From Isoetes taiwanensis (taxonomy: Eukaryota > Streptophyta > Lycopodiopsida > Isoetales > Isoetaceae): a DNA stretch of 64,000 bases. Shown here in pieces: positions 1-12,761 of the stretch. The DNA lies in the NCBI GenBank assembly GCA_021234155.1, contig JAJEKV010000399.1:1-64000 (forward strand), written 5' to 3'. Within the stretch, counting starts at the first letter, position 1. Each line of letters starts with the position of its first letter. The notes under the pieces are model-generated. The model ran no database searches and was not told the DNA's origin. It saw only the letters and a program-made list of their open reading frames with translations. The position numbers and the translations under genes were made by a program.

Positions 1-1861
1 GTGAGATTAATCTCCCACCCTGAAGTGAAGGCCGAGGAGTTAGTGCCAAGCTTCAAGTCAAGGCTTAGGCAGTCGTTGCAAAAATTGGTAGAATTGGCAA
101 TAGGTATGAATAAGCTTCTCATGGCTGATGCTTTGAATTAGTAGGGGTGTGGTACTTTGGAATTAGTGTCCAAAAATATTGGCAACAATAATGTATGTCT
201 GTATGCATGGGCATGCATTTCTCCAAGTTCGAGGCCAAGGATGAGTGAGTCTTAGAAGAATTAAAAAAAGCAATGTACTATATGCCATCTCAAATCGAGG
301 TAGAGGAATCGGTGCAAGAAAAAGGACCATATAGTAACATGAATATGAACATATAGGTGTTGATTAACATGCATCTATGGTGTGCATATTGAGTAGGTAT
401 GCGTAGGCTCTTCATGGTAGAAGCTTCCATAGATGGGTGTGTGTAACATGGGTAGGGATGCTTTTTGTCCAAACCGCCTCGGCCGAAGGCGAATCAGAGC
501 AGCGAGGAATAGTTCAAAGAGGGCACCTTGATATGTGTGCTTTTGTCCAAACCATATTAGGCCTCTACCAGCCAAGGATTTTCAGCCGTTGTGCTGAGGG
601 TAATTTCTTCTAGGCTCGACATATCCAAACCCAAATACAATTCTGTTTAAAACCCCGTTAATACTGATTAAAATGCATATATGAGTAATAACTAGACTAA
701 ATTCTAATCTAACGCATCTTTCAGATAAAAAGCTCAGTCGCGTCGACGTCGCCAGCATGCATGCAAAGGTTCCCCTACCCCGCGGCACTTTTTTCATACT
801 GCGGCTCGCCTTTATTGCGCCTGCTAAGTAAGTCTGCCAGTCATAAAACCAACCTTTCAAGCGCAGCTCTCGCTCCCCTGTCGCTTTCTCTCCGCCTGGA
901 TGATTTTTCTCCAACCGTGCTTTCCTGGGTCACTTGATTCAAAAGAAACCACCGAGGCAATGTTAAAACAAAAAATCGCACCCAGCTCACTGCTGAATGA
1001 TCGATGTTGTGTGTGTGAAGTAGCCATTTTTCAGCGAGAACTATTACTATTTTGTATCTATTCTTAGAAGGATGAGATGAATCAAAGATATCATTTCTCT
1101 CAAAGTCCTTTTGAATCATGTATTAGTAAACAGAGAGGAAATATTTATAATGCATTCCGAGAGAGATGATTGCATTGAAGATCAAGCCGAAGTTGTTGAT
1201 GGGGCATCAATGGAGTATTATCAAGGTTTTTTATAGCTGATAGTATTTTTTATTTAGTTTGAAGGGTCCGATTCTTTTGTTTATCTCAGAGATAGTCATT
1301 TTTTTTCTATTTATGCTTTTATGTGTTGAGCTTGAACGGCTCTTCAATTGCATGAACTGCCAAACGTGGCGTGCATATTCTCATTTTCATTCTTTGGTCG
1401 GAGGAATTATGGTAAGAACTATACCAATTTTTTTTAGTGATTCTAATACAATATGTGAAGGAATGGTGTTTTATAGAAAATATCTAAGCCATATAAAAAA
1501 TGGTTTTTGGCTGATCCTTTGCACTCACATGGCACATGTCCCCATAGAAAATGCATAGCCCCTAGGCAACTAAATTGTCTTTAAGATCCTTATGCAGGAC
1601 TTGGCGCCATTAGATACATGTTCAATTTTTTCGCTTTGAGTAATTTCCAATGTATCCTCAGCGTTTTGAGTATTATGTAGCCCAAGGCTTTATATCACTT
1701 ATTGAGCAAGTCATTACACACATGGGGGCGAATAATATTGAATTAACATGGAGAACATTTTGGACGAAATGCCACTTTGAATAAGCATCACCTACCCTCA
1801 ATCTTGGACTATTGAAAATGGTGTCCAAATATGCAAATGTCTTCCATTGAAAAACTTAAGA

Positions 1862-1972
1862 AAACATTTAAATGGAACATGTGATATCATGGTATTTTGA
1901 ATAGACACCTCATCCATGTTAATCTAACAAATTCAAACTTTAATTCTTGGTTTGTAATGGAACACAACTTAT
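1862..1972 (+). repeat. Dispersed repeat, copy 1 (about 110 bp)
   Basis: The stretch starting AACATTTAAATGGAACATG and ending in TGGAACACAACTTAT recurs nearly identically at 5,230-5,341. Differences are single bases only, for example GACACC against GGCACC. It has no coding potential. It is probably part of an unrecognised repeat family. Confidence 0.8.
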
Positions 1973-4900
1973 CACAACATATATAAGGCTGTTTGATTTT
2001 TTGTTTGATGAAATATTTAGTCTGGGAAAAGGCGAGCAGCCACGTGTATTTTTTAATAGAAAAATTTTTTTTCCTTCATGTTTCTTGCTCGCTGTTTCTT
2101 CACAAAGCAATCCAATCGCTTTCATACTTCGCTTTCAAGAACATCCCCGGTTCTAAGATAAGCGGGAGCGCTCCAATCATCTCCAAAGACTGACGGCCGC
2201 TTTTGCTTCAAATCCCGCTTCCTAGTTTTATTTCTTTGCAAACGATGGGACAAGTTTTGGAGTCATCATTCTTTCTTGGAGCCCTTTGCCACTGTAGAAT
2301 TGGGAAATTTAAGACCACTTCAGTTATTCGAGTTATTAGAGGCAGCGAAGTCCGGCCCTTCCCGGTTCGAGGAGATATCTTTTCGATCACGGAAGTTGCA
2401 TCACGAATTCGAAGGAGGCCCTCTGAGGTTGGGTCCCAACATGGCGATAAATAAAGCTTGACGCCTTCCTCATACCTATTAGTAGGATCTTAACAAAAAA
2501 TATCTCAACAAATTTCCTGTCGATAAACAAGGCGGGCCAAAGAAAAAAAAATGTATGTTTTGAATCTATGTATTTCCTTTTGCTTTCGAGGTTATGCCAA
2601 CATTACCACCATAAGGGCTTTGCCAAAGTTTCAACGATTTTTGACCCAATAAGAAGTCTGTTGCCATGAATCGAAATCAATGCCATGGATTTCATCGCAT
2701 ATTGGTCGTGGAAGCACGAGGTTAGTGATGATAATCCATCCATCTTTCTTTTCCTTTTTGATAAGTGGTGCGTAATGGCCATTTCACAATCTCGTTGGAT
2801 ATTAAGTCCTCGAATCAAGTTGGTTAACTAGCTTCTTGCTCATGTCTCCATTTCCTTATCCATTTAATTTCATCCAGAAATGCTCCTTCTACGCTAATGC
2901 AAGCTAACCGAGGACTCCCTTTTCTTGCAACCCTTCTTGGTAATGCATATTCACTCACAAATGCACGCAGATGCGATGAGTTGAAGTTTGATAATAAGTG
3001 GATAAAGTCCTTTCCATTCATATTCTCAGCTTTGGGATCTGAGATGTAAAACCCGACACAACAATGCAATCCAAACATTGGAAGATCCTGAGGTAAATTA
3101 AATGCCATTGTTTAATGTCCCCATCAGGATGTAATGTAGAATGGAATGGGGGAAGCCATTCTTGGTTGCTCAAACATTTGAACATCACGGCATGTAGATC
3201 CAAAGTTGAGGTGTGAAAAAAAAATGTATTTGGCATCTTTCTTTTGTGACTCTTTTGATGGGATTTAAACCATGGTAAAATAACTAGGTGGTAGACCAAA
3301 GATGTGAAGTTGCCATCATCCGTCAATCTTTTTGCACATTCCTTCTTGGAGAAGTGTTCGCTTAGATGCACATGTGTTTCTTCTTCATTTAAAACTACTT
3401 AGTTTAGATAAAGTAAGAAGGTGCAAGGTACAACACGATCCTTACGAGTCTACATTCTGGAATATTAGTATGTCCATTCATCTGCTTTAATTTCCGAGTA
3501 TCTCCTGGGAAGGTATAAAACGCAATAGATATATTCCTGTAAATCTTCCTAAGTTGATTTAGATTAACAATATTGGCAGTGTTTAGCTTCTACAAGGACG
3601 TCTTCTATATTCACAAGTTTGTTGAGGGTTTTCAGTCGCAATTTACAATGTTAGCTTTATGTAAACAGGACATAACTTTGGAAATCTGTAGCATAATATC
3701 TATCAATGTATAGGAGCAATCAGGGGATCGAAGGGTGCTTTATAACCATGAAGAAAGTTTGTGCAGGTCTCCATGACCTTCATGATCAGGTATAAATTGC
3801 CTTCTTTCATGCACTGGCCATATGTTTGTAATGATGTCTGCCTAGCCTTTGCATAACTACTAGTTTTTTCCATGACTTATATCCCCTTCCCATGTATTGC
3901 TTAGATGGCAATGCGATGGCGTTGAACGCCGATTGAGAGATCCCATCTATATAAAAAAGTTAAAAACGTTATTGACTCATCCCATCAATATGCGAGGTGA
4001 AGTGGATTTACACCAAAAAGCCCATTGAAAAAAATTTTAATGATGAAGGCGTAGGAAGCTATCGCCCGGGAGGAAGGTTTGAAAATAGTTAAGCTCAAGA
4101 CTCCACTATAGAAGCAAGTTGCATATCTTAGTGGAACATGGCTGAACACGACCATACTCAGTTGTAAATCAATGTGGGGAAGCTTAAAATGAAAATATGA
4201 GGTAATGGGGAAGCTTAAAAATATATGTAATTCTGAGTTGCTATAAATTCCTTGTATTTTGGGTATTTATTTCATCGTTTCTTGCTTGAGTTTGATAGAA
4301 AGCAAAAGAAGATGAAAATATCTCGCCTAAAGTGGCCATATTTTGAGATGATGCATAAAGCCATCTCCTCCAAAGGCGACATGTGACTATATAGTATGGG
4401 TTGGATCATGCGATTAAAAAAAAGCGGTCCGCCATGCATAATTGAGCGTGATAGGGACGGATAAGTTGAAGTGGGACCTAGGTATTTCTATGATATCTTT
4501 GAAAACTTATTGCAAGGTATTACGAAAAAAACATTTTTTGACTATATGTGAACTATCTATCCTTTTGCAATCCTTCTGCTTATAGATTGCCTATTTTGCT
4601 TTTTATTATGGATTAAGGGTAAGGAAGTACATTTATCAGGTCAAACCATAGTTGCTCTTAGTGCAAAGAATGCATCATGCCATCCATTTGAGGTGTATTC
4701 CTATTGAAGAGTATTTCTATTAAAGACCTATAGACAATGCATAAATGCAAAGACTATTTCAGAAGCAGGGAATAATTTGCCTTGTGGAGTTTGGTAACTT
4801 AACTATCTTTCCTTAGTTCATGTTCGACCTTTCGTATGGTTCCGATGGTTTTTTCTACAATTGTTTTCAGGACAAATGACAAAATGCTAACGATGAAGAG

Positions 4901-5229
4901 GTTATCTTTGTAATCTGACATGCTTGCTGAAGCACACTATTCATTCAAAAGAGTAACATTATTATCTGTATTTATTTTTTTTTTTGAAAATATATGTATC
5001 TTGCCTCAAATTCAATTTGTGGAAATCTCTACCGCCAACACATTAGTTAGATTCACGAAAAAGAAAAGAATCTTTGAGATCTTCAATACTATTAAAGCAC
5101 AAGCTTACGATCACACTTTCTGAGAAATGTTGCTCATGGCGGCCTGACCTTGGCGATAAATTTCTTTTGTACTTATATGCAATATTAGCGGGAACAATAT
5201 AACCGTTCTTTGGATTGCCTCCATGACAT

Positions 5230-5341
5230 AAACATTTAAATGGAACATGTGATATCATGGTATTTTGAATAGGCACCTCATCCATGTTAATCTAACAAAT
5301 TCAAACTTTAATTCTTGGGTTTGTAATGGAACACAACTTAT
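5230..5341 (+). repeat. Dispersed repeat, copy 2
   Basis: This is the second copy of the repeat at 1,862-1,972, in the same orientation. It is followed by a partial local duplication around 5,345-5,390 that repeats the segment just before it (AACAATATAAC...TTCTTTGGATTG). Confidence 0.8.
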
Positions 5342-5944
5342 ACTTATATGCAAAGAACAATATAACTTCGTTCTTTGGATTGTCTCCATGAATTTTCTTT
5401 ATATATACTTGTTGAGACACTTGCAAAGGCAATCTCCATATATTGTCATGGTATACGTCAGCGAACAATTATAGGAGCATCTATGGGGTTCAAAGTTGCA
5501 AGAGCGTCTCTATATAATAGCAGAAATGTTTTACTTTGTGTGCACTTAACATCCAGAGGTGGCATTACAAAGTACATTCATAACAACATATAAGAAAATT
5601 GCAACAATGAGTTTCATTTATACACATGTTCTAGGTACAGCTAAGTGTGCATGTCAATGCCCCCTGTATTTGTCAATATCTCAATTCAGACATTTTATAT
5701 TTGGGAAAGGCATGCAGATGGATAAGCATTTGTGGTGCTTGGACATGTATATCAAGTGCCTTATAGTGCATTCGTATTGGTATTGGTATTGATATTGTTA
5801 TCCCTAGATCTTGATGCTCCTTGCATGGCCAAAGCTCTTTCTTTCTTGTTTTAATATGACATCTTGCCAGTTTGACAAACGTATTCTTGCAGGTTTTGCT
5901 ATTTGTGGTTGTTTATGAGAGACCTTTGCTTTTTTGGGTTTTGG

Positions 5945-6304
5945 CCATGATCCAAAAAGCCAATAATTTGTGGTCATTAACTAATAACGGATAACTCATA
6001 TTCAACGGATAGATGCCATGGGATAGAACTATATATATATATCTTTGCTCTAGGCGGTCTCAAAATCTAGAAAGCCAATAATTTATGGGCATTTAACACA
6101 TATTTTCAACAGATAGATGCCATGGAATAGAACTATATATAGTGCGCCTCTAGGCGCCTCGAAAAATCCAAAAGCCAATAATTTATGGGCGTTTAACTCA
6201 TATTTCAACAGGTATGAGATGGATGCAGCTCTAGGAGGTCTCGAAAATCCAAAAAGCCAATATTTATGGGCGTTTAACTCATATTTCAATAGGTATGGGA
6301 CAAG
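5945..6304 (-). repeat. About four tandem units of 60-110 bp, SINE body
   Basis: Four imperfect units follow each other. Each contains AAAGCCAATAATTTATGGGC (or a close variant) followed by AACTCATATTTCAACAG. Some units also carry GATGCCATGG(A/G)ATAGAACTATATATA and CTCTAGGCGCCTC. They lie directly downstream, on the minus strand, of two tRNA-like heads at 6,312-6,440. I therefore read them as the body of a tRNA-derived short interspersed element that has amplified in tandem. Confidence 0.6.
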
Positions 6305-6311
6305 TGCGCGA

Positions 6312-6440
6312 CTGGCAGGTTTTGAACTCTATAGCTATTTTAGAACTAGTGTGTTACCACTAGACCAAAAAAGTCCAGGCGGTTTTAAACTTCGGGGATA
6401 TAGCTAATTTAGAACTTTGTGTGTTACCACTAGCCCAAAA
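6312..6440 (-). mobile_element. Two tandem tRNA-like SINE heads
   Basis: On the minus strand, a box A-like block TGGTCTAGTGGTAACAC (about 6,351-6,366) and a box B-like block AGTTCAAAACC (about 6,315-6,328) are spaced as in a tRNA gene. The arrangement repeats with box A-like TGGGCTAGTGGTAACAC at 6,421-6,436 and box B-like AAGTTTAAAACC at 6,379-6,392. The cloverleaf is not intact, so this is not a working tRNA. Internal RNA polymerase III promoter blocks in tandem suggest a tRNA-derived SINE with a duplicated head. Confidence 0.5.
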
Positions 6441-8685
6441 GCCAAGCCCGTTGGAAAAATCAAGATATTGCTTCTTAGATGCTTGGTTGTGGTTTCCAAA
6501 AGCATGTCCCATGTACTCAAGAGAGAGAGAAAAAAAAAAAAAAAAAAAAGAAAAAAGCATGTCCCATGGGCATGTCACATGCGCGTATGTGACAAGCACA
6601 TGTAAAAATGCATGTCGCAAAATGGACTTTAGAAACCAAGGTTCACATGATTTGGCTATGCATTTGTTATGATATGCTATGCCACACAAGATCTTCTCAA
6701 ACCTTATTTATTGTCCTAGAATTTTCAGGTGTCCAGTAACTGTATAATTACTTTTTGCACAAGATCAAAATTTGCAATATTTGAATTTGATTTATGATTC
6801 TTTATTCCCATTTGGCAATTTATATACGTTTAGAAGTTTATATCACGTTCATGTAAAGCTGTAGCCTATGGTTTGTGTTTGTGTTTATGCTTTACGTTTT
6901 AACAAGATTTGCCACCTGCCAAATACCTGCATGGTTCCTTTGTAACAATTGGATTTCGCAATCTATGAAAATTTCATTCCCTATAATGAATTTGAAAGTG
7001 CAACAGTGAATTCTTTGTATATTTGAAAGTAGTTCAAACTATTTAATGAATTCTTGGGGAGTTGTATGATTTTCGTTGTGAAATCATAGAAGTCTTGCTC
7101 AGGTAAGACTAACATGCATAGGCAAATCATCAGCCTCAATTTGAACACTTAAAGCAAACAAGCAAAATAACGTTAAACGATGTGGGTGCAAAATGCTTTC
7201 CTTTTGGTTTAGTGGACAAGCAAACAACGTTATAACCTAAATGGCTTCTCCTGTAAAAAAAAAGGCTTCTCTTCCGAGAAGATCTATACCAAGTTCTATT
7301 CCAAGTTCTATTCTTGACAACTGCCTTAAGCCGCCTCCCTGACCATCATGCAAGCTTGCATGCATACTTGCAGGCTGTTCCACATCAATGGAAACCTATC
7401 CTATAGCCAACTTTGTTGTCATCAACTCAAGGGACCAAAGGAAACAGAAATCCTCATTGCACTTTCTACTGTGATGATAACCATTTATGTCACTAGCGAG
7501 CCAAGTCCAGCCAGTTATTATGCAAAGTGAAATGGAATCTAACTGTTACCTTTAAGGGGTACATCCTGTAGATTGTTAAGAAACACCCAAATAAAGAAAC
7601 AGTTATTCTTCAAATGACACCATGTGAAGATTAATCTAGCTTTCCTTTGCTCTGGCATCATATTTTACAAGGCACGACAGATTGAATAAAAAAGAAAAAT
7701 GCCAACCCATGACTTCAATCAACAATCAGATGGCTTTCTAAAAAATATTGTGCACCATATATACCTAGATTAATGAATCATAGACAACAGACAGTTCATT
7801 TTCTCCTTCGTATCAAGCTTGTGTTCCTGTAGAACAGGTTGGAAGCCAGCTTTACCAGCAGAAACTATTTTGGTCTTTCAATGTTAGAATGCACTTGATG
7901 ATGCAAATGGTGCAATCCTGTATTGAATGAAGCAGCTCCAGCAGAAACGTGTTCTGGAAAACGTTTAAACAATATTATAACAAAAAAATTTGAATAAAAT
8001 CAGTTCAAGATGCAGGTCTGTGCTAGTCAAATACATCAACGAGACAGCAAAACAAATCCAAGAACCATCCTTACAAGGCAAATAAGTTGTTGAGCACATA
8101 TGTTCCTTGAACCTTTCAAGGAACTCGGCAGGAAAAAATAGGTAATGTTAGAAAATGCTCGATGAAACATATAACATGTTAATGCTTCATTCTCTTAGTT
8201 GTGTAATCCATTCTGCATCCCATAACTTCTGAGCAAGCATGCGCAGTTCAGCAGCAGCTGCTGGAAGTATATGATTCATGTCTGCCATGATCTCATGCTA
8301 CATAAAACGAACAGAAACAACTGCAGCAAAGAGTATTTAAGGAAATCCATATGCCACTAGAAACTTATAAGAGCCTGAACTTTGGAAGGAGCATTGTTGG
8401 CTGTTATTGGCTGAGCCCACATCAAAACTCCATTAAAAAAAGCCTGAAACCTTAAATGGCATATGCCTCCAGCATTAGTAATGGAGGTAGCCCTTTCAAA
8501 GAAAAAACAAAAGCAATACCATGCTGAGATTCTTCAATAAAACCCACTGCTTCATTGTAAATAGCCTGTGCCTTCAGTTGTGGGTTCCTCGTGTTCCCCA
8601 GTTTTGTTCATCAGAAACTTGATTGCTACATTTGCTTGGCGTTGGAGGTGTCATGTCTCTGTACATGGGCATGGTGATGGTTGCA
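6441..8685. other. Stretch without a recognisable gene
   Basis: There is a poly(A) run at about 6,531-6,560, followed by CATG-rich small palindromes (CATGTCCCATGGGCATGTC). The rest is AT-rich and has no open frame I can connect to a protein family. Confidence 0.45.
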
Positions 8686-8739
8686 GGTAGGGATGAATAC
8701 ACAAGAAAAGTGGATGTTTATAGCTTTGGCATCGTCTAT
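8686..8739 (+). pseudogene. Protein kinase fragment (subdomain IX region)
   Basis: The translation GRDEYTRKVDVYSFGIVY matches the part of plant protein kinases just after the activation loop, where an invariant aspartate (the D of DVYSFG) stabilises the catalytic loop. Nothing kinase-like flanks it: the APE motif upstream and the WE(L/I) stretch downstream are missing. It is either an isolated exon remnant or a captured fragment. It is too short to assign to a subfamily. Confidence 0.55.
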
Positions 8740-10311
8740 ACAAATATTCCCAAACTTGCTGGAAATTTCCAGATAAAAGGATCTGTGGCTCGACGCCTAT
8801 GTATCAATAAAAGGACTTTGTACACCTAGAGGACTGAATATTCGTCAAAACCTTTTTCTTGAAAGCCCACAAATCCTCAAAGTAGGACATTTCTCCTCGT
8901 CTATTTCAAGCAGTGAAATATAATCGGGTAAAGGTCCCTAGGAATCCGTAGGAGGAAAGAAGGTATTTGGACCTTCTTTAAATCTTTCTGCATAACTGCA
9001 TCCGACGTTGCTCCAGTAAGAATCTATGAAGACAATGCAAAAGCTATACACATCCATCTTTCTTGAGTAGTGCCCTGTCTGCAAGAATCTTCAAGGCCGT
9101 ACATGTGCACTTTTCATGTTTGTACAACTATTATCTTTAGGACTGAAACTTTGCTTTATATTTGCCAAAATCCGCAAATTTGACAACCAAACTCTCACTA
9201 GCTTTTCCCTGGGAAACACATTAACTTCATGTAATGCCAGTTTTCTGTTCTTCCAAAAAAAAAAACACAACCCTTGACAATTTGTTGCATGATGTCAGTT
9301 AACAAATACACGGCAAATGGACGAGCTGGACTTCTTACAAAGTTCTTTAGACTATCCCATGAGGCCCATAATGAGGGTTCTTCTGCGCCTCCTTTTAAGT
9401 TGTGAATGCCCTAACCTAGTGCTGGTATAACACGTAACTTCCACTATGTTGGTTTGCTACCCTAGAGACCAATTCAACATCTCTTCTTTATCAACATTAT
9501 CAGAGTGAAATTATCTCGACTACCTCTTAATATCTACACTTGGAGTCAAAGGTTATTGACAAATCATCTTCAGAGGTGGAAGACCTATACAACTTAGATG
9601 GTTATGGCGCCATCCATTGTCATTTCAATTCCTTAAGCCCATCTGAAGAATCCAGTAATTGCATGCATAGAATGGTCAATTTTGACCATGTTTTCAGAGT
9701 GTAGTGTGATGAATTTGGTTCATCTCTGCTTGCTTATCTAGCCCATATTTAAGCTGTATATATCCACAAAGTTTCCATTCTCAAAAAATCTCAGTACCTT
9801 TGGTTCCTTCCACTTAATTTCTTGGGCATTCATCTATTCGTTGAAACTTGGTTAAACAGCTTGTACTGTATTTCCTTACTCTAGGAGACATTCTCTTGTT
9901 TATTTCTTCAGTTTTAAGATTTAACATTTTTGCTTCCCTAACTCAGTATTTTGCTATCTAACATCTCTCACGTTTCTTAGACACCTTCTTCCTTTTCTTA
10001 TGAATAAAACCCTCTATAAGCTACAGCTTTACATTTAGTATTACCTGTGTCTGCCTTGATAGTTCCGTCTACAGATATAGCTGAAGCGACCGCCGCTCAG
10101 TGTTCTTTCCCCGCTCAGTCTCGCTGCGGCAATGCTGATCTAACATCTATCACATTTCTTAGACCTTCCTTTTATGTAGTGGATAAACTCCTTCGTAACC
10201 TACAGCTTTACATTTAGTATTACCTTGCTCGTTCCGCCTACTTCCTGTAGCTGAAGCCACTGTCGCTTGCTCAGTTTCTTCACTGCCGAAATGCTGTTGT
10301 AACCTATCTGT
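8740..10311. other. Non-genic stretch with an imperfect tandem duplication
   Basis: No gene is recognised. At about 9,960-10,140 and 10,141-10,300 a unit of roughly 170-180 bp is duplicated in tandem. Both copies share AACATCT(C/A)TCAC, TTTCTTAGAC, CTACAGCTTTACATTTAG and a GAAGC(G/C)AC(C/T)G end, with moderate divergence. Confidence 0.5.
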
Positions 10312-10412
10312 CTGTATAAGGGAAAGGCCCCCTGGGCTGTTGTCTAGCCGCGGAGGCTTTTGGCCTAACGTAATGATAACCACCCTCAAATTTCGCCTCT
10401 ATTCTGTCATTT

Positions 10413-10812
10413 TTACCATGCAGATTTGTCCTCCGGAAGTTGCGGAGCGGCGCCGCCTACATTTTCCAGAGTTCTTCGCAGATATTCTTCGCCGCAGAGA
10501 GCTTCCATGGTTATCTTCCCTAGTTTCTGGTGCGGATCTTCCCTCAGTTTCTGGTGCCTCCAAAATGATGTTCCTTTAGATTCACGGTACTGGGCTGCTA
10601 GAACACCATAGCCTCCAAAAATGATGGAAATAGAAGCTCCATGCCTGCAAACGCGTTGAAACAGAAATATCAAGTTGTGCAGAGCCTCTTCTCTGTCTAT
10701 TCCAAGCTCATTCTCTGCCATATCCAAAACCTGGGTGCCGTTGGTTCTGAAAAACTCGGTTAGGGAACTGGAGTAAAGATGAGCGCGTTCGCAAGGGTTG
10801 CCGGAGCTTTCT
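10413..10812 (-). pseudogene. Unidentified ORF in the copy-1-specific segment
   Basis: The minus strand has an open frame of about 130 codons. It includes the stretches FFRTNGTQVLDMAENELG and LHNLIFLFQRVCRHG and ends in EDKSAW before the stop. The first ATG is internal (about 10,727), while the frame is open further upstream to about 10,812, so the true start may lie in another exon. Composition looks like real protein, but I do not recognise the family. It exists only in copy 1, because copy 2 has lost this segment. Confidence 0.3.
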
Positions 10813-11309
10813 TTTTATTGCCTCTTCAATCTCATCCGGGACTCATTTCTCAGAAATCAAGCTCAGATCTGAAGAAAAACAGAGCTCAGATCTGAAGAAA
10901 AACAGAGGTCGAAAAAAAATTTACAGCGAAATTTGAGGGTAGTTCTCATTACGTTTGTTAATTTCCGGCGGTCGGAATTCCGCCGGAAAATTTTCGAGGC
11001 GGCGCCGCCATCCGAGGCGGCGCACTCGCGGGAAATTATCTAATACGTAAAGATCACTTGCCTTCCATTCAGGCCCGAAATCCAACAAGCGTCGCCACGT
11101 ATTCAATCTTCTTTCCCTAAATCGAGGCTCTCTTTGCTGTTCAAAATTCCGTGACATTCGGGCAGCATCAGATTTGTACCTTCCATTCTTTACCGCGCGC
11201 ATTCTGAAAATCTACCTTGCAAAAGATTTACCTTGCATTCCAGCAATCTACCTTTCATTCTAAAAGATTTACCAATCCTGAATGGAAGGCAAGTGATCCT
11301 CGATTCAAG

Positions 11310-11412
11310 AATGCTTGTTTTGCCGAGATTTCGGGCATGGAAAATGTGGTTCGGGCATGGAAAATGCGGGGTCGGCATTTTCCATGCCCGGAGTCTCGGC
11401 AAAACAAGCATT
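11310..11412 (+). repeat. Imperfect hairpin of about 100 nt, copy 1
   Basis: The arms AATGCTTGTTTTGCCGAGA and TCTCGGCAAAACAAGCATT are perfect complements. Inside them GGGCATGGAAAATG pairs with CATTTTCCATGCCC. A longer, weaker pairing surrounds it (GATCACTTGCCTTCCATTC at about 11,053 against GAATGGAAGGCAAGTGATC at about 11,281). It is a candidate small-RNA precursor or foldback core. Confidence 0.75.
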
Positions 11413-11689
11413 TTGGAAAATGCGGCTGGGGCCAATCCAATGCCGCCATGTGGCAACACGAAGCAGAACAGCAGGTGAAATCAGCAGAATACATGGTAAG
11501 AAAAATAGAACAAGAGCGTAAAAAAAGTCAGAACGGTGAGTAAACTTGTACGATTTTCAGAAAAAAAGAAAAAAAAAAAATCGGTGATCGCGGTCGCGAT
11601 ACTTCTTAGAAGAAGATCGGATGTGGTGGAGTAATTTCTTTTCGAGCGAGAAAATTGTTGTACAAAACATAGCTCTAAGATAGTTGCAA

Positions 11690-12360
11690 GAACCATTTCA
11701 ATGGCCTAACACCTTCCATCAACCCCCAAAGCAAGTCCAAGCAATGCTACATTAGCACCGCGAGAGAAGAAGGCGAGGATCGAGTCATGTACCTCTCGGA
11801 CCAAGACGGGGGAATGAGCCTCAAGGTAATATCGAGAAATTGCCAAAGATATGCTGATTGCTCTTCCAACTGAGGAGGATAACAAAGGTCGACCTTTCTG
11901 GATAGCAAAAGTACTCGATACAGTCAAGGAGGAAGGCTTAGTCACTAAACTCAAGATTCATTAGCTTGCAACGCGCTCAGAAAATGCTTTTGAAGGTAGA
12001 TATGGGTTAGAAATGAGAAGCTAAGGAAAAGGGAGAAAGTCCAAGAAAGTGGGTTGTAGGGAAGAGCTGAACCTTAATGACGTGACTATATTGTGCTATG
12101 ATTTTAAATTGAAATCTGACAATCGTCTACGCCAGAGGACTATCAATTTACTTAAAAAGGTTTGTAATTACGAGGAAGAGGATGAAGAAGGAAGTGGTGG
12201 TGGCAATGCTTCACCATCTGTTGATAGTGATGAGGAAGACAACTCAAGCACTTCCTCGAGTGACAGTGAAAAAAGTGAAGGTGATGAGGAAGGCATAAAT
12301 GAATATGATGACGTCCTGGATCCCTCCTTCATCACTCCTCACACTTTTGTACATAACTGA
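11690..12360 (+). pseudogene. C-terminal fragment of a DUF7869-type transposase, copy 1
   Basis: Joined across several frame breaks, the translation carries RVMYLSDQDAG, ALPTEEDNKGRPFWIAKV, KEEGLVTKLKIH, FEGRYGLEM and LNDVTILCYDFKL, then an acidic Ser/Asp/Glu-rich tail (last open frame 12,049-12,360). The order matches the C-terminal part of the transposase at 37.4-37.9 kb (VMYTALDAQ, AVPVDNDESGKP, KVLEVTREDGIPTQLKVQL, FGGSYTLEM, SEVKVLAYDF, acidic tail). The RNase H-like catalytic core is absent. It is therefore a non-functional remnant carried in the repeat unit. Confidence 0.65.
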
Positions 12361-12761
12361 GTCTTAGAAAAAAACTGTAAATTTTGCATGTGAATATGAA
12401 GATTTTGTCTTCAAATTTTGAGAATACTACAGTTTCAGTTACAGACTTTACTTCAAATTTTTGTTAAATATTTTATCCTCTGAAATTAGAGTTTCTTTCT
12501 TAAAACATACTTCAAGAACATTCTATTTGCTAAGAAAAGTGTCACTTTAAAAAAGTCAATTCTTTCGTTGCACAAAAAAACTAGTCGTTTGGGGGGGCGC
12601 GAGAGGGGGGAGGGGGAGGGGGTCAAAATAGAATTTCATGCATCCCTTTTTTTTTACCTCGTTTTACGCCCTTTTTGGTAAAAAAAGAATCTTTAAGGAA
12701 TATTCCTTTTGCTCTCGTTTCGATGATTTGCTCCCGTTTAATACGCAATCTTGTTTTTTAC

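Larger units (their letters stand above)
1..5940. other. AT-rich stretch without a recognisable gene
   Basis: I read both strands and found only short open frames with no recognisable domain. The stretch holds poly(A/T) runs, one dispersed repeat present twice (listed separately), and a near-duplicate at about 5,187 and 5,350 of a phrase containing TTCTTTGGATTG followed by CTCCATGA. No RNA gene or transposon end is evident. Confidence 0.5.
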
